Positions 25,498 through 38,464 of a stretch of DNA of 64,000 nt are shown piece after piece. The position numbers and the translations under genes are program-made. The stretch comes from Liolophura sinensis. Taxonomy: Eukaryota; Mollusca; Polyplacophora; Chitonida; Chitonidae. Every line of letters starts with the position of its first letter. The first letter of the stretch is position 1. A model generated the notes under the pieces. The model saw only the letters and a list, made by a program, of their open reading frames with translations. It did not search any database and was not told the DNA's origin. The stretch is taken from assembly GCF_032854445.1 (NCBI RefSeq), contig NC_088295.1:74802028-74866027 (forward strand). Direction: 5' to 3'.

Positions 25498-28265
25498 GGT
25501 CATTAGCATTCTTAGAAGATTTCTCTCATTTCAGAATTTTTAGTGTCATAAGCTGTTATTATTAATCAAATTCTTTCAAAATGTTTATTATAAATGAAAG
25601 GAGCATGCATTTAATAAGTATTTGTTCTTTACTCTCAGAATTAAGAACAACGATAATCTGAAATCTTGAAGATAGGAAACAAATGCTTCTAATGAAGCAA
25701 ATGAGAAGCAAAGATATATAGGTATCGCTCTTTGAAAACTAGCAAGGTTATTTATCTTCTGCACAAATTTCTTACTGGACAACAGACCAGTTCTATGATG
25801 AGGAGCCTATACTCCTGTGCAAAGGTGTGCTGAAAGTTAAACCAGAAATGAAACTAAATTCACATTTCTCCCTGATCAAAAAAGAATAATTCTTATTTTA
25901 TGCCCAAAAAATTTATATTAGTTTTTATTGTATACCTACGGCTGTTAACAAACTGATACAGAGGCATCCTGTAAACTTCTGTATATGCATCTTCTGATAA
26001 AAGGGATTACTTTCATTGTGTACATTCAAAATTCGGAATTTGGTAAAGACGTAATTACAACAACAATATTAAATTGTAAAACAAAACACATTTAATTTTT
26101 TTTTTTTTTGGTATACAAAGAAATGACAAGCATGTTCTATACGGCCTGGTGGAAATTATGTAAGTTTCAAGATTTTGATAGTGGCTCTCAAAGTAACTCT
26201 ACGCCTCAAGCATGTTTACGTGGTTAACCCCGTGACGTCATGACATTTAATAAAGCTCAGTGAAAATATGACCGACCGTCGTGATGAAAATCCTTAAGTT
26301 AGTCTTCTAAGCAATCTGAATACAAGGTCACACAGATAAATAGATTGCAGCCCTGCTGTAGTGTGCGGCTGTGGGGACACGTTCTAGGCTACCATGTGCT
26401 GTAGTAAAATGACCTTGGGCTCCAACTACAGCCTTACTTAAGTCTTACAGGTCATGACTTTGAAGTTGATTGAAGTTTTATTGATGCAAAATTTGTTTTG
26501 TCTAATGTTTTCGTATTGTTAGTTTTCTATAAACACATGAGATTTTTGTTAGCTGAGGATTTAAGCTTTTCAGCACCGTTGTATCATGTAATCATAGGCC
26601 TGACCTGATCTACACAACTCGGCACATCTTTCTTGAACATTTCCACAAGTGACGTAGTTTCATTCATTTTATTTTTAAATAAAAATTAGCTACAAATAGG
26701 TATAAAAAACGCATTTGGTATCCAATTGGTTCATGTTTGCTCATGTTAGAAGAAACTCCTGAACTTAGATGCTGCAGATTCAAATGGCAGACTGCAGACG
26801 ACTGTCAACCCAATCACATGACTGCGTTGTAGCTACTGAACAAAAAAATAAATAAATAGTGTTCACCATTTTAATGTATATCATGCCAAATGAATGTATT
26901 TAATGAAGGAAAGAGGGGAAAAAAATGAATAAGCCATTCTTTTGTTTGAGTCCATCTCAAATCTCACCTGTCAATATGCCGGTAAGCCAATTCCCAATCC
27001 CTGCAGTTCACACCTCGATTTATAGCCATTCAGTAGTCTGGTTAAAGTTGTCAGCATTTACTGAAAGTGTACAAGCATTAATTCCTTTATGATTTATTTC
27101 CTGTGACAGTGAGCAAAATGTGTTCTGCACTCTGATGAAGCCACACACACACACGGAAGTAATGCTGAACAACGTCTCGCATGCGTTTGGAATCAAACTG
27201 GCTCACAAAGAGAAAGTAACCAGTTACAACAGCTTCCATTATTCATAGAAAAATTAATTTCTTTTTGCTTGTACTCACATAATATTCAAAAGCTCAGGCC
27301 TAAAATATCAAATAACACATGGGTCACACACCAACAGTCGGAAATGCAGCAAATGATGCTGCATTATTTACGTACATTTTCAGATTGGAAGAAAATCTTC
27401 ATTCGTTTGCAGTTTTAGCTGTTCTGACATGAAAGTACACCAGAGATTTTGGGGGGGGACAAGTTTTCTGTTGGGTTAAGTCCGATTGCCCGCTATATCG
27501 AGGCGTCTTATAGCGAGGTTACACTGTGTTCACGTGTTGATCAATCCCATACAGTCGGTGATCTGATATCATTTCACTCAGGGTCGAATAAATTTGTCAC
27601 AACAATCCGAAAAGTTAGGTCTACCATTCCCATGAACCGAGCGTCTTTCATCTTCCCATGTTCTGAATGTAAATGGTAGAAATAGCTAATTTATTTGGGG
27701 CTCGCACACTCACAACAGTGGTCTCATCCTTAATTTCTGCCAGTGCGCCATGATCAATGTTCATTGTTCGTTTTGAAACTCATCGAGAGTAACTGGAGGT
27801 ACAGCCACACATAATCTGTGGCAACACGGATGCACGAAGATGATATTTTCAATAAATGCAGACTTACATTTATTTAATTCACATCACTGTTGTACAGCTA
27901 GACTCCAGTCATCATCATGTACTGTAGCCGTTCTTTTCAAACAATTGTGATTTTAAACCATACCACACGTTAAAACTTTGCCAGCATAACCTGAGGCTCT
28001 CTCACCTGATGACAGAGCGTGAGGTGATTACCGTGGAGTAGGCATTTGACTGCATTAATTTTAAATAGTTTGCAGTTGAAACTAATGAAATAGAAATTTA
28101 AAGAACATATTTATATTCACGGTAAAGAAATTGTGCTCTTTTATAGATGAAGTACACCTTGTCGGTGCAGGGTCTATAGCTGTAGCAAGTCGGTCTACTG
28201 ATTGATGAAAAACTGCGTGCGTTTGAGCACTTATTGTGCAAAAATACAGGTATATGATAAATAGA

Positions 28266-28403
28266 TTATCATAAAAGTGGGTGTTCTGTGATGTTGTATC
28301 CGCTCTCGTTGTCTGAGATCGGCCTGTTGTATCAGCCGAACTTGAAGTGGCTCAGACAACTCTAGCTGATACATCATCGCGAATCACACACTAACAATGA
28401 TAA
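28266..28403. mobile_element. Long fold-back element (MITE or structured hairpin)
   Basis: Left arm 28275-28317 and right arm 28351-28393 are complementary at 32 of 43 positions by hand alignment. The ten bases next to the loop are perfect (GTTGTCTGAG / CTCAGACAAC). Pairing resumes further out with TTATCAT (28266-28272) against ATGATAA (28397-28403). The 33-nt loop holds its own CGGC...GCCG pair. No ORF is present. It is either a palindromic MITE or a transcribed hairpin. Confidence 0.55.
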
Positions 28404-30008
28404 CCCCTATATGTCTGAAGTCTCAATCAACCTTTGTAGCAGTCAGCTTCAGAAAACTGTTGGTGAAATGCTGTTTGTTCTGTAAATTCTAAGTTAAAAG
28501 TAACCGATAAATATCAAGGCATTTTTGTAGATTTCAGGGCCTCGGGACGTATAGGGTGTTGTAGTTATTGAACCATTTTGTTATCTATACACACACTTCT
28601 TATTAATATGTATCAGACCGTTATTCATTCTTCAGACATTATTAGAAACTAAAAAAAAAATTAAAAACTGTCCAAATTACTGTTTTTTGCTAAGTGCTGT
28701 CCACAATTTTTGATGTATAAGCTAAAACCTAGCTCCATAAAAAATGTGAAAATGAAAGGACAAAGTACGAGTTACATGATCCACTCCATGCGAAGAGATT
28801 TATGGAGGTAATAAGAACTGTGCAAAAATTATATGAAAAACATTTGACAGAATTTTGATTCCTTAAGTACATGACAGTTACCAATCAAAATGCAATTGGA
28901 AAGTGCAAGTGAATTGTTGTTGATGTCAACCTTATTTGCCTGTCCATCATTAATTTTTTGGGTACAAAAGTTTTGATATCTCTTTCGTTGATGTTTGCTG
29001 CTTTTTTCACCTGACCTGCTGATCCCTTTTTGGTTCTTGGCAGATTTTGAGATCAAAGCCAAGCTTGGAAATATCGGTTTTTTTTTATCCCAATCATATC
29101 GGTTATAAATGCATAATTTGTTGATTTTGATCCAGGGAGCCCTCTTTTCAAAGGCCTGTCCGAAGCGGCACATTTGCTTTTTCGTAGGCCAATTTTGCAC
29201 TGGAAGTTATGGAAATAGGTTCTGTTAAAGATCTAAGGAGCAATTTGCCTCACATGGTGTGATAGCCTTCGGCTCGTATTGCAGTCTATGTGGCAAGTCG
29301 GAAGAAATTAGAGATATCGATCAGAAAATGCTTTTATTTGGGTGTCTTGGTAGTGTAGCCTGCCTTTTAGTTTCAACGTCCCTTGGAGGTGTTTATGAAA
29401 GGTATCTGCATGCTGACCATGAGGTGATGCGACCGGGCAGTCACTGTATAACTAAGTTTGGGTGGTCCAAAACCCGGCCTCGGCAATTAAGGTAAAATCC
29501 GAGGGCTTTTAGAGCTGTCTGTGTGAGTAGTTATGTTAGGGGAGATTCAGGGGAGCTGTTAAAACCCTGATCACTGTGCGGCTGCCAATGTTTGGCCATG
29601 TTGCAGGGCCATGGACTTTGACACACGTGTGTACTATTGGTACATTCCTTGCTTATTTTCGGAACACTGAAGTGTTGGAGATTAGGGTGGTCCCATCAAT
29701 TTTTGTTCAAAAGCTGCCACCAACTGAAGCATTTTATCACCCATGTATAATTGGTACTTGGTATAATATAAACAATGTTAACTGGCTGATGTTACATTGT
29801 TGCCAGTTCCCTCCTTTACAAGCTAACATCTGCTGGAGCTCACACACAACCCTACATACTCACCATTGTTTTTTTTGTCAAACACAATAGGGTGCATCAC
29901 TATGGGCATCATGTACCAGATAAACTTATGTCTGGTTCCTGCAAGTTATGGAAAGGTATTTCGTGTAATTAAAAACAATGTTTTGCTCTGTGAACCTCAG
30001 TAATGCGG

Positions 30009-30011
30009 TCT

Positions 30012-30076
<65 letters not shown>

Positions 30077-30080
30077 TTTT
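30009..30080. repeat. Compound microsatellite (TC)n-(AT)n-(T)n
   Basis: About 15 TC units, then about 15 AT units, then a run of about 13 T. It supplies the Ser-Leu, Ile-Tyr and Phe stretches at the start of a spurious 151-codon frame. Confidence 0.95.
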
Positions 30081-32006
30081 ATATACTGTCTTTGGGCTGT
30101 GATTTGCCGTGTTCAAACAGAAAGTACTGAAATTACTGTCTGGATTTTTATGAAGGCATGGCATATAACAGTAGAGGACGTGCTGTCTGTGGTCATGGGT
30201 AGATTTATATCAACCAGGACTTTCTTTCTAAGGCATTTGCCTGCTTTACATGCCTGTGAAATCAGAGGTATCGTTCCACGACAAGTCTCTATTCCAGAGG
30301 GAGTAAGTCTATTCCAGAGGAACAAGGTAAAAATGTTAAAAGCTGCCAGCCAGGTCGTCTTTTTCTATAAATTCTTACAGGGAGAGATTTACTGGCCAGG
30401 AAAAAATAGAGAAGTAGAGGGGGAAGTAGAGTTTGACATTTGGGAGCATCTATCTTAGGAATGTGATTCAATAACACAAGCGTATATAATACGTCAGGCT
30501 TCATCTGATGACCTTTACTTAAGGGAGATAACTGCGTATGCACTCTGACGTCCCAGTTTTCTCCAATAGATCACAGCTGTGCTGAGATTCAGTGCACACA
30601 GTAGGAAAACTAGTGATTTATCAACCTGCCAAAAAGCATAAAAAAGTGGTGCAATATATGAGCCAGACACGATTCTGGCAGATTCAATTTATTTGAAATC
30701 TTCAGGGCAATTTGTTTCCAATTTTCCTTTGCTTTTTATCCCTTACCTTTTTTACCATTTGACTGCATGTATATTGCAACCTGCAATAGAGAAAGACAGT
30801 AACTCAGAAATATATTAATGCACTGTTGATAAATGGTATATGTTCATTGCATTGAGTCAGTAAATTGAATAGATCATACAGAACAGTTTTCAATACTTTT
30901 GAAAAAAAATATTGTGCTTCATATTTTAACATCCTGGTTAACGCAGTATATTGGGTTAATACTGGAGATTTCTCATCTGGTACTGGCGAATTTGTCTGAT
31001 GCGTCGATACAGGAGAAAATGATGCGAATGGCTTGTTAGTGGCGTGCATATCATTCACATTGGGATTTGACATTAAATATTTAAGTCAATAGAAATGTAT
31101 TGTAGGTGATGTTCATAAAAAGTGAACATTAAGAGCTGATGTAAGCTCCTCATAGAATGTCCCTAAAGAAAAGCCAGTAGCATTTACTGATGGTAACTTT
31201 AGGACCTAAAAAATTGAATGCCAAAATGCATTTGTACACGAAAAACTAGACTTACTATTTAGCTTTAAGATTGAACAAAGATATCGATCAACTAGACTAA
31301 TGTGGCCACTTTACATATATTGACAAATTACAGCATACAAGAACATTAAAATTTATTCATTACATATACACAGAATGCACCTGATTAACAAGATTAAAGC
31401 TTGGGTAATGGTGGAGACCTTTGAAGGATAAACTGACAGTACATACACTGATCACAGCAATCAGTAATCAGGTTCATAGATTGCCCACTATGTTATCAGG
31501 CTATATGTTCATTGATGGTTATTTGGTCTGTTTCATGACTAGGGAAGAGAAAATGAAACAGCAAACAGCACTGGGGAAGTGGAGGCTAAAAAAGCTGAAT
31601 GAAATTTGTACTTTGTCTCTGGGAATTTTCCAGGGCTAAGGGCTGTGTACATAATTTAATCAACCTTTGCTAGGATAATGGAGACTCACTCTTGTTAATG
31701 AGACCCTATGTGTAGCCGCATCTGTCTCCCTTGTGGAATCAGTCCTGCATTCTGTGCATAGGTAGAGATAAATGAGCTGAGATTGTATATGCTGGAAAGA
31801 CACCCAATTGGTGTAATGAATACAGCGTAATATAAACCATGCATGGTGACTGTTGATATCCCCAGGGGGAAAACCTAGATGTTGGTATGTCTGTATTTAC
31901 ATCTGTTTCTTGCCTAAGCTGGTCTAATTGGCATTACACAATAAGTAAATGAGAATGACTGTAGTAGTGTGGCCAGTATCTGATGGAAGGGGTGAGCTAG
32001 GAACCA

Positions 32007-32038
32007 GGGGGAGAGGATGGGGGGAGGGTGAGGGGGAA
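32007..32038 (+). promoter_or_regulatory. G-quadruplex-type G-run cluster upstream of the candidate first exon
   Basis: Four G-runs (GGGGG, GGGGGG, GGG, GGGGG) are separated by loops of about 7, 1 and 3 bases, which fits the usual intramolecular quadruplex pattern. It lies about 130 bp upstream of the proposed start codon at 32171, where a promoter would be expected. No TATA box was seen. Confidence 0.4.
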
Positions 32039-32170
32039 GCTGGACCTGTAACACAGCTGCTTCCTGTTGGCTAGAGATAGTTAAGCAGTCAGGGTGGAGT
32101 AGGCAGACCACAGACAAGCTGAGGATCAAGAGCTGCATGTACTCTTTGTCTACTCCAGCACTTCTCAACC

Positions 32171-32192
32171 ATGAAGGAAGAACTGAGCCGAG
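32171..32192 (+). CDS. PCBP: Candidate alternative first coding exon of the PCBP gene
   Basis: An ATG at 32171 (A at -3) opens MKEELSR plus one base, ending at the donor AG|GTAAGA (32193). The same frame is closed upstream by TGA at 32120-32122, so this ATG is the first available. The exon leaves phase 1. The acceptor at 42212-42213 takes exactly phase 1 into the open frame that leads to the PCBP start region, with no stop between. The joined product would be MKEELSRG followed by 25 residues and then the MATEK start. An out-of-frame ATG at 32137 lies in the proposed leader and might dampen translation. The signals are consistent, but the exon is short and a one-in-three phase match can arise by chance. 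Transcript evidence would settle it. Confidence 0.45.
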
Positions 32193-33570
32193 GTAAGATT
32201 TAGCCAATACCCATCAGTTTTAATATCTGCACTGCTGTTTCTGCGATCAGGTACACGTGTATATTAAAGCTTTTTGTATGAAAGATTTCTCGTTCCATGT
32301 GAGAGGTCATATATGTGAATGCAAAGCTCAGCAGGTGTTGGGTTACACTGGATTGTCTTGTCTCTGTGGACAGTGTTTCATCTCCAGTCAGGGTGTACCA
32401 TTGCAGGGTTTCCAGCCATGTCTAAACAGCCTTTGCTGTGTCGCACTGTATCTGGAAGATTTGCCAAGGTGTTAATCTGCTATCCACACGAGAGGGGCTA
32501 GTACTGCCTGAGCAGCACTGAAATAGGTATGCTTCTTAAAAGAGAATTACATTGGTGCATTGTGGATAGTCTGCACATATATGCATTGTTGAGTATGGAG
32601 GTCTGCTACATGCTTCTTTTTGTGTTTCATTGATCCTTTACATATCCATAACATGGCGATACATTTAGACTACATACTTGTTGAATATCAGCATAGACAA
32701 AGGCTGGCTGAATATAGTTTTTGTATTTAAATGCTCTAGGCTGGTTCATTCGTGTAATCATATAATCGTACAGGTTGAAGGATTCCTTTTTAAACTTCCT
32801 ATCATATTAGTGTTATTAAGGCACGTGTGTAAATTTTATACATTTTAAAACTAGCGTATGAATGGAAATATTTGGCTGCATTTTAAAAGACTTGCAGTTT
32901 TTTTTCTCGTTGATATATTTGTACATTAATAGGTAAAAGCTGTTGAGGTGTTGTTCAGTATTGTATGAGTTTATTGAGAAAGGTTGGATTGTTTCCACCC
33001 AGTTTTATCACCTCTCTGAGTCTAGCAGCTGACATCAAACCAGATGAGGTTACCAGCTCTGGTACCCTGCCTGCCATTCTCTTTCCACCCGTAACATGCT
33101 CTAGCCATATTACACGGGGATCGCTTTTTTTTTACCATTGGCTGATCCGACTGTTTCGACATCATATGCTTCTGCCAATCATTACTGTGTTCAGCTTGGC
33201 GCAAATATTACCCTGATGAAAAGAACACCCATCTCAATCTCCTCGGTGTGTCTTGTTAAGGAGGCAGTGATGCGCCCACCAGGAAGCTGCCTGCCATGGC
33301 ATGACCACAGCAGTTAGAATCATCACTAGTAGTCCTGAGCTGGTCCTATTGAAAACAAACAGACTATAATTGCTGGTTCATGATGTTTGATATACCGGTA
33401 GCTAAAACAGCTATGAGCATGTGTACCTACATCACACTGTTTGTGCACTCAGTAGGGATGTCTTGGCAGTACAAAGAATTTTGAAATATGACGGTAGTAT
33501 TGTAGAATGACCAGGTGTGTAATCAAGTGTAATGCCATTTCTTGCTGTTGCAGAACGTATTGGGGTGGAT

Positions 33571-33798
33571 TTTCTAAGACTAGATTTCATTTAAACACTT
33601 GCAAGAAGATGAAAATCATAAGCTCTGTCCATGCCCTTAACAGAAACTCCTTCCCTTGGTGCGTTTTTCATGCAACTGGTTATATTTTTTAGAAATTGAT
33701 TTCAGTTAAACACTGCAAGAAGATGAATATCATAAGCTCAGTCCATGCGCTGAAGAGAAATTCCTTCACTTAGTGTGTTCCTGAAGCAAATAGCCACA
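33571..33798. repeat. Two-copy tandem duplication, about 114 bp each
   Basis: Copies at 33571-33684 and about 33685-33798 share GCAAGAAGATGAA, ATCATAAGCTC, GTCCATGC and the spacing between them, with scattered substitutions. The start of a third, decayed copy (TTTTTCAGAAATGATT) follows. Confidence 0.85.
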
Positions 33799-36125
33799 TT
33801 TTTCAGAAATGATTAAGTTTGACTTCTGCTTTGCCACAGTCATGGTGGTACACATCGCCAACATTGATTCTCTCTAACAACATTCACCAGCATTCTGTTC
33901 CACATGTGCCTCGCTGGTGAGTTTTTGGTGGTGAGAAGTGGGAATTGTTCAGTGACGAAGTGTTGAAACATGTGTTGAGCAATAGCGTACATGTCAGGTG
34001 TGTCATAAATCAAACTTATTAATTGGCTGTCTTCAGGCCTATAGGGGGAGCTGGCACAGATGCTGTAAAACTGAAGGGGCTGCTATTGGCAATGTGTGAT
34101 TTCCTTGGAAATTAATTGCCATTTCTTTTCAGTGAGGTAAAACTGAAGGAATGGGTGTACATCTGGTAAACCTAAAACTGGATGAGCTAGTGGAAAGCGA
34201 GATATGAGGAGAGAATTCAATCCTGGCAGATCCATCAATAAAATCCACCACAACTACAGGAAACATGCTGACAAGATGGGCTTTTTTTTGCTCCAGTCCC
34301 GTCGCCGGGCTATGCTCATTGTCGACACTTGAGAGTTCTGAAGAGGCTGGGTCTACTGATCGCTCCCCTAGAATCGGGTTCAATTTATTTTTCTTACATG
34401 GGGTATTCTTGTTAAGTGTCATCAGGGCTGCTCCATGAATAGACAGGGTCTATCTGCAGGCTTCTTCGACAGTCACTCTCGCCTGCCATCAACAGCCAGT
34501 TGAAAACATCATAACGAGCGAAATTCCCCTCTCCACAGCTTGAGATCTGCTGAGATTTCTCTCCATAACTCAGGCAAATGTAAGGTTTCACCCCCTGGGC
34601 TAAATGCCTTGTGTTTCTTTGGACAATTGTAAGATTCTAAATCATCATTGTTAAGTTTTTTTGTATCTTGTACAAAAACAAAGATTTCCCAAAAAGCATC
34701 TGCATGAAAAGCTTCTTACATGTTTTGACAGTGTTGGAGTTGTTTCTGTCCAACCCAAAATGTTTCCATCACAGCTATAAAATTTTAGAACTGACCTAAA
34801 GTTGTTGGCGTCAAAGCCAACACAAAAAAAACAAAATTGCTTCAGATTTAAACTACAAATGCTTCAGCCCAAGTTTACAAGATGAAAAATACTGAACATA
34901 TCTGGAATTGCATTATTTAATAGCTGATTTGGGATGTCTGCTCTGAACCTGGAGATTTTAACTTTTGGCTGCGAATGTCAAAATCTTCTGGGTGCCTTTG
35001 ACACTTTGTGATCTGTGTGGAAGGTCTCTTTGTACTGAAGGTCTTTTTTTGTCCTGTAAAACAAAAATGTCACAGGAGTTTATATATATAGAAGCAGCTT
35101 GCAATTTTACCCATTTCTCTGTAATACTCCCATTAATAGCATTATACACATGGTTCTGCGGAGGTACAGAAATCTCAGTTGCTGCCTTAATACGTCCTTA
35201 TGTAGGTAGACTGCTGTACTGAGCAGCATGTAAGGTCCAAAATGACGACAGGATATGGTCATTTATAGCCCCTGAATAACGGAGAATCTGTTGCCCCACC
35301 GAGGCAGTATATCCTAACATGACCAGAATTATCAGCATCAGTTTGCTTCTCCCGACGCAATCCTCTTAGAGTAACTGTTCTGGAATAGCGCTTCCTGTGA
35401 AACTACGACATGATTTGCTTTAGACTTGAGAGCTCTCCGTCATCATTAGGGATTTGTCCGATTTATTATTGATCATCTTGTCAAGGATGTCTGTGTCTAA
35501 TTCCAGTATCACTAATCCTTAATTAATCGGACAGGTGTGTGAGAGTGTGGCTTAACAGTAAACCGGTACCTGTACCTTTCTGACAGAACCTCTTGAAGAG
35601 TGGAGACTTATCCCAGGAAAGGTGATCTTGCATCACTTGGCCCACTGACTTCACTACTAGTGTTGCTGATAAAAGAAAGAGATACGGCCATTAATCTTTT
35701 TTTTGGCTGTCTATGTCTGTGAGGCTGTGTTAAAGTGTCCCTGTAGATCTTACTCCGGAGCAAGAGCCTGACTACAACCATTTAGCACCCAATAAAGTAG
35801 GCACAAGTGAGCAGCACGAATGCCCTGTGCATGTACTATGGCTGATAGATAAAGTGCGCTCTAATTGACTGAACACTGCTTCCTGAGAAATGTTTTTGTC
35901 AAAGCAGTGCCAAGAGTTCAGTGATGTTAAACAACTACTTCACTTTCTGTGAGTAGCACATGTATAGGACTTGCTTGATTCATTGGGCAGATATTGTTTC
36001 AGGAAATAATGCTTTTTGGGACACTTAGTGTCCAAATCCATTAAGATGAATACTTCATTAGAATATTAACTTGGAGAGGATAATTAGCAAATTATTACAC
36101 CTACGTACCTCAGCATGGGAAAATG

Positions 36126-36194
36126 TTAAATATTTGCCAAGTTTGATCTGAACAAATCAAGTTTGAAAATGGGCCCAAACTTTGGCAAATTTAA
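36126..36194. repeat. Short inverted repeat
   Basis: TTAAATATTTGCCAAGTTTG (36126-36145) is the near-complement of CAAACTTTGGCAAATTTAA (36176-36194), with a 30-bp spacer. It is a hairpin or a remnant of a very small fold-back element. Confidence 0.5.
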
Positions 36195-38260
36195 AGAATT
36201 CTGTGATTTTAATTGGTCAGTGGCTTCTTTTTTTTGTCTAGTTTTGATCATATTTAATTGTCTGCAGATTCAGTCACCTCCCAGATCATATTCGACAACC
36301 AGCTTGCTACATGCATAAGTTTTGCACATTTAGTGGGATATTAATTCTCTGAATTTTCTTGTTTACTCTGTCCATGAAGTAGTAATTGACATAGCAACCT
36401 CTCACCCCCCATCTGCCCTGCTTTGGTTATGTTGTGGTTTGCTCAAAATCTTAACTTTGCAGAGATCTGAATCGGGAGTGAAGGTGATGAATGGTAGTTC
36501 TTAGCCAAAGGTTCTCCTGGGGGACATGTGCTGTGAAGACCATTGATAAATGACCATTAATTTGGCCTCTGTGCTCTCTATATCCTCTTTAGTTGTCCCA
36601 TGGTTGGTAAGAAATTTCCCTTTCACTGACCACATCTATTGATGGGGGATTGAAGGACACCATATTTGGCGTGGACATAGGTGAGTGATGGCAGCATTCA
36701 TTGGATTGAGGAAGTAGCGTTGTCAGTCTTGAAACTCAAAACTACCTAATGGAAAGCTTAATTAGCCTGGAGATTTACTGACACTGTTCCTGAGCTTCAT
36801 ACTGCTGACCTCAGTCGCCCTTCAGGACAGAAGAATGGAGGTGGACTTTCATCGACTTATATGACTCAATTTCCAGGTCATTTCGAATTTTTATGCCTTT
36901 TTTCTGACACACTGGAGCAGTTTTGAGAGACATAAAGCCACTGAACGTGTCTATTGGATAGCTTTATTGGCAGTCAAAATGCATGCCTTTGGAATGATTT
37001 CTTCCTGTGTATCATGTTTTATGGTGTAATTTCTGTTTTTAAGAACATTTTAGGTTTGCATGGAAAACTTTTCTTTCACTACATAAGAATTATTTTATAA
37101 CCATCAGTCATTTTCCTGACATAAATTTGCCTCTAATACATCATCAAGTTAACATTAATGTTACAGTGCATGTAAGCCTATGTGGGTAAGGATATGAATA
37201 ATGTACAGAGCCGTGTGTAGACTTACTGATTACAAAGCTGCATTTGTACTGTAGTTTTTTGGGGTTTTTTTAGTTAATTTTTTTTTCTCCTTGGAATACT
37301 TAGCCAGATGATGAGATTGAATGAAAATTTAGTAAAAAAATCTCTCAAGAAATTTTGATGTTCATGTACTTTTATGAAATTACCATATCCCACAACCTCA
37401 TAAATATATTTTTTATGACATTACTCACCCAGTATTTATGTCCTTTTTTCTTTATTGCACAAGAGAAAACCTTTGAGAAGTGAACAAAATCCTGTAATAC
37501 ATACAGACATTACGCTTCTGGCCCGGTATTTTTTATCAGCAACATACTTATGTAATTTAGTTATTATGGCAGTCTGGAATTATGTGATTTTTTTCCTTAG
37601 GCATGAAAAAGTTTACAAGAACACATAATATTATTGAAGACATACCAAATTTCGTCTGAGTATATAATGTGGGATGTAAAAATTTTGATTTGTGTGAAGT
37701 TTAGCTCTGATTCACTTCAGTACAGTGGGGTGTTAAACAGAAGATGTGGATGTGATAGCATCTTGATGGATAGGGTCATTCCCAAAGTACAATCAACAGC
37801 AAACTCTGTGAGGTGCTAAATCTTGTTCTGACTTTAGAAATGATATCTCCTTGTGATAGCAATTAATGGCAAATGCACTTGTGATAAAGCTGTCCTTCAT
37901 GTAGATAGAGCCAGATGAAATTTCCAAGTCTAACATTTTCCCCAAGACATTGTTCTGGGTTGTTTTCATGGCAAGCAAAAACAGAGATCGAAGAGATGTA
38001 GAGGGTTTATCGTCTTTGGTTTTTAGGCGAGAAACGCAACTAAAGCCATTGCTGATGCTTATTAGCAGGATATTTGTGTTGCTATGGTAACTACAGGTGC
38101 TGGCTGTTTTGAATGCCAGTTTAACTCTTTATGCACCATGGTGGTGATTTCTTGCATAGCTCAGGTGTTAATTGCTCAGGCACATATGAAGCTCTGCTAA
38201 CAGTACATGTAAATTTCCAATTTGGCCATTCCACTTGAGCTGCAATACCACCTGGTCTGT

Positions 38261-38464
38261 CACTCACTGTTGAACAGTCACTCACTGTTAGATCACACTG
38301 TTGAACAGTCACTCACTGTTAGATCACACTGTTGAACAGTCACTCACTGTTAGATCACACTGTTGAACAGTCACTCACTGTTAGATCACACTGTTGAACA
38401 GTCACTCACTGTTAGATCACACTGTTGAACAGTCACTCACTGTTAGATCACACTGTTGAACAGT
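38261..38464. repeat. 31-bp minisatellite of identical units
   Basis: Six consecutive 31-bp units (38279-38464) are identical by eye and are preceded by one shortened unit (38261-38278). Each unit contains ACTGTT and AACAGT, which are complementary. The array can therefore form a series of AACAGT-CACTC-ACTGTT hairpins. The identity points to recent expansion or ongoing homogenisation. Confidence 0.95.

Larger units (their letters stand above)
12636..32000. other. Gene-poor DNA between the upstream gene and the PCBP 5' end
   Basis: About 19 kb without a supportable exon. It contains a C/T tract at 12733-12764, decayed SINE copies (about 13545-13680, 16125-16285 and 23910-24020), a 32-bp minisatellite (22.0-22.3 kb), two MITE-like fold-backs (25.36-25.50 and 28.27-28.40 kb) and a compound microsatellite at 30.0 kb. 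Open frames of 94-151 codons here (17205-17489, 17684-18040, 28829-29200 on the minus strand, 30003-30458) show no domain, no splice support and no codon pattern that I trust. Confidence 0.55.

Noticed and set aside
28829-29200. 123-codon open frame on the minus strand
   Set aside because: It is Lys/Asn/Gln-rich as expected from AT-rich DNA, with no recognisable motif, no flanking splice sites and no neighbour support. I treat it as chance.
30003-30458. 151-codon open frame on the + strand
   Set aside because: The first third is translated microsatellite (Ser-Leu, Ile-Tyr, Phe runs), and the remainder shows no domain, no splice context and no start context.
36675-36690. ACATAG|GTGAGT donor-like sequence
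   Set aside because: The upstream sequence has no open ATG-started frame and no acceptor pairing that continues a coding phase. It is an isolated donor match.
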